Shown piece by piece: positions 5,793 through 14,110 of a DNA stretch of 22,048 nt. The position numbers and the translations under genes are program-made. The DNA lies in NCBI GenBank assembly GCA_012512705.1, contig JAAZDR010000007.1:1-22048 (forward strand). Direction: 5' to 3'. The notes under the pieces are model-generated. The model had not been told where the DNA came from, ran no database searches, and saw only the letters and a list, made by a program, of their open reading frames with translations. This DNA is from Bacillota bacterium. GTDB lineage: Bacteria; Bacillota; Dethiobacteria; DTU022; JAAZDR01. The stretch's first letter is position 1. Each line of letters starts with the position of its first letter.

Positions 5793-6281
5793 ATGAAAGA
5801 GCTACTGCAGATCCTTTTAGAAGAAGGGATTATAAAAAGTCTTCTCGGCATTGCCCAGATCACCTTGATCCTTGTTCCTGTGCTGATCGGGATCGAACTC
5901 GCACGGCACTTTAATATTTTAGAAAAAATCTCGGCCAAAGCACAGCCCCTACTGCGTCTATTAACACTACCAAAAGAAGCTGCTTTCCCCTTGATTGTCG
6001 GCCTCGGCTTTGGCATCGTCTACGGTGCGGCACTAATTATCGATTATGCCCGTGAAGGCTCCCTGAATAAAAGAGATCTGGTATTAATCGGCATTTTTTT
6101 GAGCATCTGCCATGCTGTAGTTGAAGATACAATTATTTTTGTTGCCCTCGGCGCTAACCCCCTCATCCTCATTTTGACCCGCTTTCTAATGGCCTTTATC
6201 TTTACACGCCTAGCAGCGGTATTTATAGATTTGCGTTATAAAAAAGAAAGGCTGCACCCCCAAAAAAACCATGCCAAATAG
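5793..6281 (+). CDS. Nucleoside-recognition/Gate-domain membrane protein, half-size subunit B
   Basis: A 162-residue membrane protein paired with the preceding gene. It has spans near 15-35 (LLGIAQITLILVPVLIGIEL), 60-85, 98-120 and 125-148, and the family turn LTLPKEAAFPLIVGLGFGIVYGAALI. The stretch LIGIFLSICHAVVEDTIIF with His and Glu in a membrane segment is typical of these Gate-domain proteins. The C-terminus is basic (KKERLHPQKNHAK). The ATG lies 3 nt after the first gene's stop and has only a weak ribosome binding site, so translational coupling is likely. Function: a transporter of unknown substrate, inferred from family. Confidence 0.7.
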   Translation: MKELLQILLEEGIIKSLLGIAQITLILVPVLIGIELARHFNILEKISAKAQPLLRLLTLPKEAAFPLIVGLGFGIVYGAALIIDYAREGSLNKRDLVLIGIFLSICHAVVEDTIIFVALGANPLILILTRFLMAFIFTRLAAVFIDLRYKKERLHPQKNHAK

Positions 6282-6323
6282 TTATGAGCTTCAGGAACAG
6301 CAGCTCCTTTCCAACGCTTTTTT

Positions 6324-6914
6324 TCATATAGTAAACTTCTGCTCATAGCCGGCATTAAAAGCTAAAATGTTTTTCTCCAGGTATTGTTCACGAATATTTT
6401 GTTTCAAAGCCTGATGCCAGTCTACACGTTTTGCACCGATCTCTTTGGCAAAAACCCCGAGCAGTACCATATTCGCCGCCCTTGGTTCGCCGCAGCGCAG
6501 AGCGATTTTTAGGGCATCAATCATCAGGACGCGAGCAGCTGATTTTTGTAGGCGGCTGCCAAGTGCATGAGGGTAGCTTCTCGCCCCCGTTAATACTGGC
6601 AGGGGATAGATCTCCTGCTCATTAACAATCAATGTACCGTTCTGTTGTAAGTAAGGCAGCCAGCGCCATGCCTCCAATTTTTCTGTTGCAATGATAAACT
6701 CTGCACCGCCTCTTTCCACAAGCGGTGAGAAGATCTCTTGCCCAATGCGAATATGGGTAACGACACTGCCGCCGCGCTGGGACATCCCGTGTACTTCAGA
6801 GACCTTTACTAGAGAACCCTGCTTCAGAGCCCAGGAGGCGATCACTTTGCCAGCAAGGATCGTTCCCTGCCCACCAACCCCTACAAGCAGTAGCGTTGTT
6901 TCCAATGTCATCAT
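6324..6914 (-). CDS. iorB: Indolepyruvate:ferredoxin oxidoreductase, beta subunit
   Basis: A 196-residue gamma-type subunit of a 2-oxoacid:ferredoxin oxidoreductase. The family signatures are LLVGVGGQGTILAGKVIA near the N-terminus, EVHGMSQRGGSVVTHIR (about 40-57), and the GAEFIIATEKLEAWR stretch. Together with IorA it oxidatively decarboxylates aryl-pyruvates (indolepyruvate, phenylpyruvate, hydroxyphenylpyruvate) to aryl-acetyl-CoA, reducing ferredoxin. The gene overlaps the end of iorA by four bases (ATGA), with two consecutive ATG codons at the start. It converges with the plus-strand membrane-protein pair, 42 nt apart, with no strong terminator visible between them. Confidence 0.93.
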   Translation of the reverse strand: MMTLETTLLLVGVGGQGTILAGKVIASWALKQGSLVKVSEVHGMSQRGGSVVTHIRIGQEIFSPLVERGGAEFIIATEKLEAWRWLPYLQQNGTLIVNEQEIYPLPVLTGARSYPHALGSRLQKSAARVLMIDALKIALRCGEPRAANMVLLGVFAKEIGAKRVDWHQALKQNIREQYLEKNILAFNAGYEQKFTI

Positions 6915-8671
6915 TCAGCCACCTCCTCCATTATCGCTCCTTGGCGGCAGACCTGAGAGCACAAGCTGCACCCCCCGCAAAGGTTCTTATCAATGGATGC
7001 TTTTTGTTTACCCTCTTCTTCCTGCACATAGAGTGCCGGGCAGCCCAGCCTCAGGCATAGGAGACAGCCGCTGCATTTGTCTATTCGCACATAATACCTT
7101 TGACCAGCGGTCGGCTTGTGGAGAGCGCATGGATGGCGAGCAACGATTACTGAAAGCTCCGGAGCAGTGAGCTCTTCTTTTAGCACCTGAGTAAAGCTCT
7201 GCAAATCTAAAGGTTCAGCCACCCGCAGGCGTTTCACACCCATCCCTTTCGCCACGGCCAACGGATCAACGCTCACTGTCTTTTCACCGCGCAGAGTTTT
7301 TCCCGTCCCAGGGTGTTCCTGGTGGCCGGTCATCGCTGTAATGCGGTTATCGAGAATAATTACGGTTATTGTTGAACGGTTGTAGATCGCCTCCAGCAGT
7401 CCGGTAAGTCCCGAATGGAAAAAGGTAGAATCGCCGATCACTACCACAATCCGCCCTTTCAACAAAGGGTTTGCTCTCTCCATTCCGACAGCGATTCCAA
7501 TACTTGCCCCCATACAGACACAGCTGTCAATTGATTCTAGAGGCGGCAAACAGCCTAGTGTATAGCAGCCGATATCCCCGCTGACAATAAGATCCAATTT
7601 CTTAAGTGTATAGAAAACTCCCCGATGGGCACAACCAGGGCAGAGAACTGGTGGACGAGGGGGAATTTCCTCTTCCTTATAATCCCCTGGCAAAGCTACG
7701 CCCGGGAAAAGCTTTTTGCCGCTGATCTTTTCCGCGATCATTGCCGGCGTGATCTCTCCTGTCAAGGGAAAAAGCTCCTTGCCGCGCGGATTTAAACCAA
7801 GAGCTTTAACAGCATCCTCAAGGAAGGGATCTAACTCTTCCACAACATAGAGTTCTTCTACGCCAGCGGCAAATTCCCGCACTAACGCAGCCGGTAAGGG
7901 ATAGGGCATCCCCAGTTTAAGAACGGAAGCATCCGGAACTGCCTCACGCACGTACTGGTAAGTGATCCCGCTAGTGATAATCCCAATGCTGTTCCCTTTT
8001 TCAACACGGTTTAACGGTGTGTTTTCAGAAGCTTCCTGCAACCGCCTCATTCTCTCTTCTACGAATTGATGACGGAGACGCCCGTAAGCGGGGATCATTA
8101 CATTTTTTGGAGTATTGCGTCTGTATTCCCTGCAGGCAATGTCCTGCCGCTCTTTCAAAGTAACAATTGTTTTTGTGTGGTTGATTCGTGTTGTTGTCCG
8201 CAAGAGCACCGGCGTATCGAATTCTTCGCTCAGGCGAAAAGCATAGACGGTCATCTCTATGGCCTCCATGCTGTCCGACGGTTCGAGAAGGGGGACCTTT
8301 GCTGAGCGGGCATAATTACGGTTGTCCTGTTCGTTTTGTGAGCTGTGCAGCCCAGGATCATCAGCAGAAACAATTAAAAGTCCTCCGTTTACACCTGTAT
8401 AGGAGAAAGTGAACAGCGGATCAGCAGCTACGTTCAACCCAACATGCTTCATCGCTACCAGAGCGCGCACTCCTGCGAGGGAGGCGCCAATCCCGACTTC
8501 CAGTGCCACCTTTTCATTGGGGGACCAGCGTGCCTCAATTTGCGGGTAGAGGCGTCCAATAGTTTCTAAAATCTCCGTACTCGGTGTGCCTGGATAGCCC
8601 GCGGCAAAAGACACTCCCGCTTCAAATGCACCGCGGGCGATTGCCGCGTTGCCTGTTAAAAGCGCTTTCAT
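6911..8671 (-). CDS. iorA: Indolepyruvate:ferredoxin oxidoreductase, alpha subunit
   Basis: A 586-residue catalytic subunit with the IorA domain order. The N-terminal pyrimidine-binding half has AAGYPGTPSTEILE and ALEVGIGASLAG. The TPP-binding half (about 340-520) has VLCPGCAHRGVFY, SGDIGCYTLGCLPPL and VIGDSTFFHSGLTGL...ILDNRITAMTGHQ. The C-terminal ferredoxin domain has two cluster motifs: Cys533, 536, 539, 544 (the family's C-x2-C-x2-C-x4-C-P) and Cys565, 568, 571, 575, the second followed by Arg instead of the usual Pro. The ATG has AGGAGG 8 nt upstream. The gene lies after a clear terminator, so it probably has its own promoter in the 66 nt before it. It works in amino-acid fermentation or in reverse in aromatic amino-acid synthesis. 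Confidence 0.95.
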   Translation of the reverse strand: MKALLTGNAAIARGAFEAGVSFAAGYPGTPSTEILETIGRLYPQIEARWSPNEKVALEVGIGASLAGVRALVAMKHVGLNVAADPLFTFSYTGVNGGLLIVSADDPGLHSSQNEQDNRNYARSAKVPLLEPSDSMEAIEMTVYAFRLSEEFDTPVLLRTTTRINHTKTIVTLKERQDIACREYRRNTPKNVMIPAYGRLRHQFVEERMRRLQEASENTPLNRVEKGNSIGIITSGITYQYVREAVPDASVLKLGMPYPLPAALVREFAAGVEELYVVEELDPFLEDAVKALGLNPRGKELFPLTGEITPAMIAEKISGKKLFPGVALPGDYKEEEIPPRPPVLCPGCAHRGVFYTLKKLDLIVSGDIGCYTLGCLPPLESIDSCVCMGASIGIAVGMERANPLLKGRIVVVIGDSTFFHSGLTGLLEAIYNRSTITVIILDNRITAMTGHQEHPGTGKTLRGEKTVSVDPLAVAKGMGVKRLRVAEPLDLQSFTQVLKEELTAPELSVIVARHPCALHKPTAGQRYYVRIDKCSGCLLCLRLGCPALYVQEEEGKQKASIDKNLCGGCSLCSQVCRQGAIMEEVAE

Positions 8672-8737
8672 TTCTGTTTCCTCCTATTATCTATCACTCG
8701 TTTAGTTCCCCGAAGTGCTATTTTTAGTCACTAACTA

Positions 8738-8774
8738 TTAAAAAACAAGAACACCGCTCTATGTTAGCGGTGTT
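8738..8774 (-). terminator. Rho-independent terminator after the ACT-domain gene
   Basis: On the minus strand AACACCGCT (8774-8766) and AGCGGTGTT (8758-8750) form a perfect 9-bp stem with loop AACATAG, followed by CTTGTTTTTTAA. The hairpin begins within the TAA stop of the ACT-domain gene. It separates the chemotaxis/ACT transcript from iorAB. Confidence 0.88.
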
Positions 8775-9205
8775 TAAAGCTCATAAACAGTCTTTTCATC
8801 AAGAACATTGACCCCTGCTGCCTGCAGGACCTCATAAGCTGCATCACAATCTTCCACCCGCATCACCACGAGAGCTGCACTTGAAGCTTTCTGGACAAAA
8901 GCATAAAGATATTCGATATTGATTCCCGCGCTTCGCAATAATTTCAGAACACTAAAGAGTCCTCCGGGAGTATCAGGAACCTCGACAGCGAGAACCTCTG
9001 TTTCACTAACAACAAAGCCCTTCTCTTGTAAAGCCTTGTAGGCAGTAGCCGGGTCACTGACAATTAAGCGCAAGATTCCAAAATCTGTAGTGTCGGCAAT
9101 CGAAAGGGCACGAATGTTCACACCCTCTGACCCTAAAATCTCGGTAACATCTGCCAGACGTCCGGACTTGTTCTCTAAAAAAACAGAAATCTGTTTAACC
9201 TGCAC
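8774..9205 (-). CDS. Protein with two ACT domains
   Basis: A 143-residue protein made of two ACT domains (about 1-68 and 70-143). The first shows QISVFLENKSGRLADVTEIL and GVNIRALSIADTTDFGILR; the second shows VPDTPGGLFSVLKLLRSAGI and IEYLYAFVQ. ACT domains usually bind amino acids. Proteins of exactly this two-domain form commonly sit beside iorAB and phenylacetate-CoA ligase genes, so sensing or allosteric control in aryl-pyruvate metabolism is a fair inference; no ligand is established. The start is GTG at 9205, with GGGGAGG 7 nt upstream; the longer frame to 9274 adds 23 residues with no domain match. It is 75 nt from cheR with no terminator between. Confidence 0.88.
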   Translation of the reverse strand: MQVKQISVFLENKSGRLADVTEILGSEGVNIRALSIADTTDFGILRLIVSDPATAYKALQEKGFVVSETEVLAVEVPDTPGGLFSVLKLLRSAGINIEYLYAFVQKASSAALVVMRVEDCDAAYEVLQAAGVNVLDEKTVYEL

Positions 9206-9280
9206 ATGATCGCCTCCCCGGCCCCTATCTTCTAGATTTATTCGACAGAGTCCTAAAAACTCCTTCCTTAACAAAGATAC

Positions 9281-10057
9281 TCATTTTACTCTACGATAGA
9301 TCGCATGTTCAACCTTTTCAAGGCCAAATTTAGCTGGGCTGCTAATATACTCTGCAGAACCGATAACAAAAAAACCACCCTGGAGCAAATTCTTCATAAA
9401 GGAAGACAGAAGTCTTTCCTGAACCTGCGGCTTCAGGTAGATAAAAAGATTACGGCAAAGAAGCAGATGATAATCCTTTCGCTCCATGGTCTTTAAAAGG
9501 TTAGCTCGTTTAAAAATTACCATTCTTTTTATTTCAGGGCATAATTCATACTGATGTTCACCCTTACGGCAAAAATATTTGTGACGGTATTCTTGGGGGA
9601 CAGGCTCTAACTGCTTTTCATGATAAATTGCCGTTTTTGCCGCCTTAATCGCCTCGTAATCGAGATCTGTTGCTTCAATCCTGCTTTTAGCGGCGAGACC
9701 CATCTCCGTGAGCATCATTGCCAAAGAGTATGGTTCTTCACCTGTGGAACAGGCAGCGCTCCAGATTTCGATTTTTTTAAACTGCTTAACAATAGCAGGA
9801 ATTATTTTTTCCTGCAGGGCTGAGTATATTTGTGGATCTCGGAAGAAACTAGAGGTATTGATCGTTAGATAACTTTTAAAACTATTCATTATCTCTACAT
9901 TTTTCTCCAGCAGGTTCCAAAAATGAGCGTATGATTCCGCCTTATAGCGCTGCATAAACTGCTTTATCCTTCTCTGCATCTGCCCTTCCTTATAACAATC
10001 TAGATCAAGACCTGTTTTCTCATAGAACTTATCCCTGAAATAGCTGAATCCGGACAA
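9281..10057 (-). CDS. cheR: Chemoreceptor methyltransferase CheR
   Basis: A 258-residue SAM-dependent methyltransferase that methylates glutamates on chemoreceptors. The N-terminal helical domain (about 1-70) precedes the SAM-binding core with IEIWSAACSTGEEPYSLAMM, and the family motif CRNLFIYLKPQVQ lies near the C-terminus. No tetratricopeptide extension is present. The start is TTG at 10057: AGGAGG lies 8 nt before it, whereas the GTG at 10066 is fused to that ribosome binding site. It is the last chemotaxis gene of the run, 16 nt after cheB. Confidence 0.93.
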   Translation of the reverse strand: MSGFSYFRDKFYEKTGLDLDCYKEGQMQRRIKQFMQRYKAESYAHFWNLLEKNVEIMNSFKSYLTINTSSFFRDPQIYSALQEKIIPAIVKQFKKIEIWSAACSTGEEPYSLAMMLTEMGLAAKSRIEATDLDYEAIKAAKTAIYHEKQLEPVPQEYRHKYFCRKGEHQYELCPEIKRMVIFKRANLLKTMERKDYHLLLCRNLFIYLKPQVQERLLSSFMKNLLQGGFFVIGSAEYISSPAKFGLEKVEHAIYRRVK

Positions 10058-10073
10058 GACTGCCACCTCCTAC

Positions 10074-10646
10074 CTAGCTGCTACCTTCTTTGCGCATGAT
10101 TTGTATTAATGCTTTCGGTATCTCCGGTAGAGGGAGCACTAAATGTGCACCGCTGCGTACAGCAGCTTGTGGCATCCCATTAATCAGTGCCGTACGAGGA
10201 TCTTCAGCAATGGTCAATGCCCCAGCTTTTTTCAGTCTTGCACATCCCTTGGCACCGTCACAACCCATCCCCGTAAGCACAACGGCGATAACCCGCTGCG
10301 GCTCATGATATTCTGCTAGAGAATAAAAAAGGACATCAGCTGCTGGTCGAACATGGTTGACAAGTTCTCCGCCCTGCAAAAGAATAGTCCCTGCACTAGA
10401 GAGTGACATATGCAGCCCACCTGGAGCAACAAAAACAGTGCCCCGGCTTAAACGATCGCCATGTTCAGCCTCTTTGACCTTTAATTTAGAGAGCTTATCA
10501 AGGCGGCAGGCAAAAGAAAAGGTGAATTCAGGTGGCATGTGCTGAACAACTAAAAATGCTGCCGGCAGGTCACCCGGCAGCGTTGAAAATAACTGTTCTA
10601 GTGCCCGAGGGCCACCTGTTGAAGCAGCAATTGCCACGATATACAT
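10074..10646 (-). CDS. cheB: CheB methylesterase without receiver domain
   Basis: A 190-residue protein-glutamate methylesterase domain only. The catalytic triad is visible as Ser9 (AIAASTGGP), His36 (VVQHMPP) and Asp130 (LTGMGCDG). Normal CheB is about 350 residues with an N-terminal CheY-like receiver that CheA phosphorylates; that receiver is absent. It is not a start-site error: the ATG overlaps the cheD stop by one base (TAATG), with GGGGAGCGGG upstream, leaving no room for a receiver. The enzyme may be constitutively active, or controlled by partner binding, for example to CheD or receptors. The deamidase role of CheB is probably taken by CheD. Confidence 0.93.
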   Translation of the reverse strand: MYIVAIAASTGGPRALEQLFSTLPGDLPAAFLVVQHMPPEFTFSFACRLDKLSKLKVKEAEHGDRLSRGTVFVAPGGLHMSLSSAGTILLQGGELVNHVRPAADVLFYSLAEYHEPQRVIAVVLTGMGCDGAKGCARLKKAGALTIAEDPRTALINGMPQAAVRSGAHLVLPLPEIPKALIQIMRKEGSS

Positions 10647-11131
10647 TAAATTTCCCGCTCCCCTTTTCCAGCAGTAGAAATCAATACTCTTCCTGAATTA
10701 ACAAAAAGACGCATCGTCCGCCCATAGTTTCCGCCTACATCCTCGCCAACTATTGGAACCTGGTAGAAATCTAAAATTTTACGAGCTGCTTTAATATTTT
10801 TTTCACCGATATTGGAAAGATTGTTAGCCGAATAAAATATCTGACTGCCCCCAGCGATTTTTGCCACAAATTTTTCAGGAATCCCGCCAAGAGCAGTCAT
10901 TTTCTTCATTAAAAGGGGAATAGCTGTATCGACAAACTTAGCTGGATTCCCAAAACGACCATTTTCCTTAAAGGGTTTGCTGTCAGCAAGGAGTATATGC
11001 GCTAGGCCAGCGACTTTATTTTGAGCATCATAAAGGGAGACGCCCAAGCAGGAGCCGAGACCGACTGTTATTAGCAGGCCGCTGTTTCTTGCAGCTTGCA
11101 GGTCAGCAATCTTAACCTGCAGGACATCCAT
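10646..11131 (-). CDS. cheD: Chemoreceptor glutamine deamidase CheD
   Basis: A 161-residue CheD. The catalytic residues align with the Thermotoga enzyme: Thr22, Cys28 (VGLGSCLGV) and His45 (AGLAHILL). The IAGGSQIF and IGEKNIKAARKIL stretches are typical. CheD deamidates receptor glutamines and binds CheC, boosting CheC's CheY-P phosphatase activity; the two genes are adjacent here. The ATG at 11131 follows the cheC stop by one base, with GGGGGTAAGG upstream, so the two are coupled. Confidence 0.94.
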   Translation of the reverse strand: MDVLQVKIADLQAARNSGLLITVGLGSCLGVSLYDAQNKVAGLAHILLADSKPFKENGRFGNPAKFVDTAIPLLMKKMTALGGIPEKFVAKIAGGSQIFYSANNLSNIGEKNIKAARKILDFYQVPIVGEDVGGNYGRTMRLFVNSGRVLISTAGKGEREI

Positions 11132-11132
11132 G

Positions 11133-11738
11133 CTACCTTACCCCCAGCAGTGAAAACATTTTCTCTAAACTGCCGCTACAGGGGACGATAAGGATACTGC
11201 CTTCTACCTCAAGTTCGCTGACCTTAATATTCGTTTTCAGCAAGATCAGCTGATCATCGACAATCATTGCTTCCGCCGCTATTGTTCCCAGAACTGCTCC
11301 TGCCATATCAGCGGCCATTTTTGGCGGTGTGGAGAGTAAAGTTGAATTCGTAAGCTGGGAGAGAGCATTAAGATATGCTCCGATCATTATATTACCGGCT
11401 TCCATTAAAACCGAGTTATAAAGCTCTGTATCAACTTTCGTCTCTTTCGGCAGCAAAAAATTGACGACTTTATCGGCAGAAGGCTGGCTCATCACAAAAA
11501 ACAGAACAAGCCGCAGCTCACCTCTGGACTCGAAATATGTACCGATGACCGGAATATCCGCCCCACCTAAAAGCTCGGGAACATCTTGAAGAGCAACCAG
11601 TGAAACTTCAGGAACATCCATCGCCACTTTCTGTTCACCAAGCATCGCTGATAGCGCTGTTGTCGAGTTGCCCATACCGATATTTGCTAGTTCTTTTATA
11701 ATGTCAATTTTGCCGTGATCAAGATTATTTTCGAACAT
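11133..11738 (-). CDS. cheC: CheY-P phosphatase CheC
   Basis: A 201-residue CheC with both pseudo-symmetric active sites intact: Glu16/Asn19 in IIKELANIGMGN and Glu113/Asn116 in VLMEAGNIMIGAYLNAL. CheC dephosphorylates CheY-P and is stimulated by CheD. The ATG has GGAGG 6 nt upstream. It lies between cheY and cheD, the substrate and the partner. Confidence 0.94.
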   Translation of the reverse strand: MFENNLDHGKIDIIKELANIGMGNSTTALSAMLGEQKVAMDVPEVSLVALQDVPELLGGADIPVIGTYFESRGELRLVLFFVMSQPSADKVVNFLLPKETKVDTELYNSVLMEAGNIMIGAYLNALSQLTNSTLLSTPPKMAADMAGAVLGTIAAEAMIVDDQLILLKTNIKVSELEVEGSILIVPCSGSLEKMFSLLGVR

Positions 11739-11761
11739 GGCTGTCCTCCATTCTGTGTAAG

Positions 11762-12124
11762 CTAACCTACTAGCTTCTGCAGCGCCTCTATTATGCGATC
11801 CGGCTGGAAAGGTTTGACAACAAAATCTTTAGCCCCGGCATTTAAAGCATCGATCACAAGCGCTTTCTGCCCCATGGCGCTGACGACAATAATCTTTGCT
11901 TCTGGATCAAAGGCGATAATCTCTTTAATCGCGGTTATACCGTCCACATTAGGCATCGTTATATCCATCGTTACCAGATCCGGTTTATGTTGTTTGTATT
12001 TTTCCAGTGCTTCCTTGCCGTCCCCAGCCTCAGCTACCACCTTATAGCCATTTTTCTCAAGGATATTCCGCAAGGTCATGCGCATAAACGCGGTATCATC
12101 AGTAATTAATGCTGTTTTTGCCAT
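11762..12124 (-). CDS. cheY: Chemotaxis response regulator CheY
   Basis: A 120-residue single receiver domain. The acidic pocket is Asp9 and Asp10, the phosphorylation site is Asp54 (VTMDITMPNVDG), the switch residue is Ser82 (VVSAMGQ) and the conserved lysine is Lys104 (VVKPF). It lacks any output domain, so it acts by binding the motor switch. Its AGGAGG overlaps the cheA stop (TAGGAGG), 7 nt before the ATG. Confidence 0.95.
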   Translation of the reverse strand: MAKTALITDDTAFMRMTLRNILEKNGYKVVAEAGDGKEALEKYKQHKPDLVTMDITMPNVDGITAIKEIIAFDPEAKIIVVSAMGQKALVIDALNAGAKDFVVKPFQPDRIIEALQKLVG

Positions 12125-12135
12125 CTTTTAACCTC

Positions 12136-14076
12136 CTATTGTAGTATTCCGATTACATCGATTATCGGGGAGATGCGTCCGTCGCCCATTATAGTTGCCC
12201 CGGAAAATTCCCTGCATTTCAGGAGCGTGGAATTAAAAGATTTGATAACGATCTCCTGCTGCTCAAGGAGCTGATCTACGACCAGCGCTGCTTTCCTTCC
12301 TCCTCCCTCAACTATAACTGCCGGGCCGCTCTTCTTGGTTGCTGAAGATTGATAGCCGAGGGCTCTCCCCAAGTCCAGCAGCGGTATAAGCTCATACCTT
12401 AAGGTGAGCACACGGCCCTGCCGTATCTCTTTGATATTATAATCCTCAAGATAGATATTCTCCTTGATGCTCTCCAAGGGGATAGCATAGACCTGTGAAT
12501 GTGCTTTAACCAACTGTGCTTTAATAATTGCCAAAGTTAAGGGCACGTAAAGACGGAATACTGTACCCTGGTTAATTTTACTTTCTATCTCCACTTTGCC
12601 GCGTAGCTGCTCAATCTTTTGCTTTACGACATCCATACCTACACCGCGGCCTGAGATATCTGTTATTTTTTCTGCAGTACTAAAACCTCTGCAAAAAATT
12701 AAATTCAGTTTTTCAGTATCATTCATCTTTTCTAACTCTGGAAGTTCGATTAATCCCTTTTGCAAAGCTGTCTGCGCAATCTGCTCCGGGTCCAGACCGC
12801 GCCCGTCATCTGCCACACTGATCACCACATTGCTGCCTTCTCTTCGTGCTTCAAGCTTTATACTTCCTACAGGCTCTTTCCCAAGCTCTGTACGCCTTGA
12901 CTTACTTTCAAGGCCATGATCACAGGCATTGCGAATAAGGTGCACCAGCGGCTCAGCGAGCTCGTACATGATCTCCCGGTCAAGCTCTGTTTCTTCCCCG
13001 ACCATCTTCAGACGGATCTCCTTCTCTTCCTGGCTTCGGTTAAAATCACGAATAATGCGCGGAAAGCGGTTGAATATTTCTTTTACAGGAACCGTACGCA
13101 GCTCCATCACCTCTTCCTGCAGCGCACTTATATAGCGATCCTGTTGTTCCAGGACTTCGTCCAGTTCATCGCCGAGTTTGCCGCGCGCCAGTTCGAGCAG
13201 CCGGTTGCGGTTAATTACAAGCTCGCCGATCAGATTCACAAGGTTGTCAAGCTTTGTCGTCTCTACACGCACTGTTGATTCCTGGTAGCGCTCTGCTGCG
13301 GCAAGACGTGTTCCCTCGCCCTTAGAACCTGCCCCATTCTTTTGGGCAGAAGCACCCTCTGTCTCCTCTGACGCGGAATCATGGTACGGCCTAATTGTCG
13401 CTTTCTCAATTTCAGAAATGCCTTCTACTGTTTTGATCAATTCTTCATGCGAAAACTCGCCCGCAAGAATCAAGGAAAACTCCCGGTCAAATCTTTCATC
13501 ATCGATCGCTTTTCGAGAGGGGATCGTTGCCACCAGTTCAGCGATCTGATTCACCTTTTGCATAACCATAAAAGCGCGCACTGACTTCATCTGTACTCCC
13601 TGACGGAGTTTAATCTCTAAAATCCACTCCCCATCCGGCACGGAAAGATATTCTGACGGATGCTCAGAAGTGCTGCTGCTTTTAATCTCCTGCCCCTGCG
13701 CCTGATCCCAGGCAGCAAACCTTTGCAACAGCTTAGCTGTAAGTGCCTCTGTCTCCTGCGGATTATCAACCTTCATCAGCAGTTCTTCCAAAAGATCAAG
13801 GGCTTCAAAAAATAGATCCGATAGAGAACTGTCCATTTTCAGACTGCCGTTACGCAGCTGGTCAAAATAATTTTCTAGACGGTGGGTAAGTTTGCTTAGC
13901 TGCTCATAGCCCATGGTTGAAGACATCCCTTTAAGACTATGTGCAGCCCGAAACATTTCCGCCAGGGTCTCTTCACTGCTCGTATCTTGTTCAAAGTCAA
14001 GAAGTGCATTATTTAAAACTTGCAAGTATTCACGCGCTTCGGCAAGAAATTGCTTTTTGTACTGTTCATTGTCCAC
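12136..14076 (-). CDS. cheA: Chemotaxis histidine kinase CheA
   Basis: A 646-residue CheA with the full P1-P5 order. The P1 phosphotransfer domain has His46 (FRAAHSLKGMSSTMGYEQ). A P2-type CheY-docking domain lies about 148-233. P3 dimerisation is about 265-320 (VETTKLDNLVNLIGELVINR). The P4 kinase has the N box HLIRNACDHGLE, the G1 box DDGRGLDPEQI and the G2 box DISGRGVGMDVVKQ. The P5 CheW-like domain forms the C-terminal 130 residues. The start is GTG at 14076, with GGGAGGG before it. All catalytic residues appear intact. Confidence 0.96.
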   Translation of the reverse strand: MDNEQYKKQFLAEAREYLQVLNNALLDFEQDTSSEETLAEMFRAAHSLKGMSSTMGYEQLSKLTHRLENYFDQLRNGSLKMDSSLSDLFFEALDLLEELLMKVDNPQETEALTAKLLQRFAAWDQAQGQEIKSSSTSEHPSEYLSVPDGEWILEIKLRQGVQMKSVRAFMVMQKVNQIAELVATIPSRKAIDDERFDREFSLILAGEFSHEELIKTVEGISEIEKATIRPYHDSASEETEGASAQKNGAGSKGEGTRLAAAERYQESTVRVETTKLDNLVNLIGELVINRNRLLELARGKLGDELDEVLEQQDRYISALQEEVMELRTVPVKEIFNRFPRIIRDFNRSQEEKEIRLKMVGEETELDREIMYELAEPLVHLIRNACDHGLESKSRRTELGKEPVGSIKLEARREGSNVVISVADDGRGLDPEQIAQTALQKGLIELPELEKMNDTEKLNLIFCRGFSTAEKITDISGRGVGMDVVKQKIEQLRGKVEIESKINQGTVFRLYVPLTLAIIKAQLVKAHSQVYAIPLESIKENIYLEDYNIKEIRQGRVLTLRYELIPLLDLGRALGYQSSATKKSGPAVIVEGGGRKAALVVDQLLEQQEIVIKSFNSTLLKCREFSGATIMGDGRISPIIDVIGILQ

Positions 14077-14110
14077 CGGTGTCCCTCCCTTCGAATTCTA
14101 TTCCATTTGC

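Noticed and set aside
6282..6323. Possible bidirectional terminator between the convergent membrane-protein and iorB genes (GAGCT...AGCTC plus a T-run at about 6317-6323)
   Set aside because: The stem is only 5 bp with an 11-nt loop and the T-run lies 12 or more bases away, so it does not meet the usual pattern.
8672..8737. Promoter for iorAB (TTGTTT, 16 bp, TAAAAA on the minus strand)
   Set aside because: The hexamers match consensus poorly and the first overlaps the terminator U-tract. A promoter is expected here but not convincingly seen.
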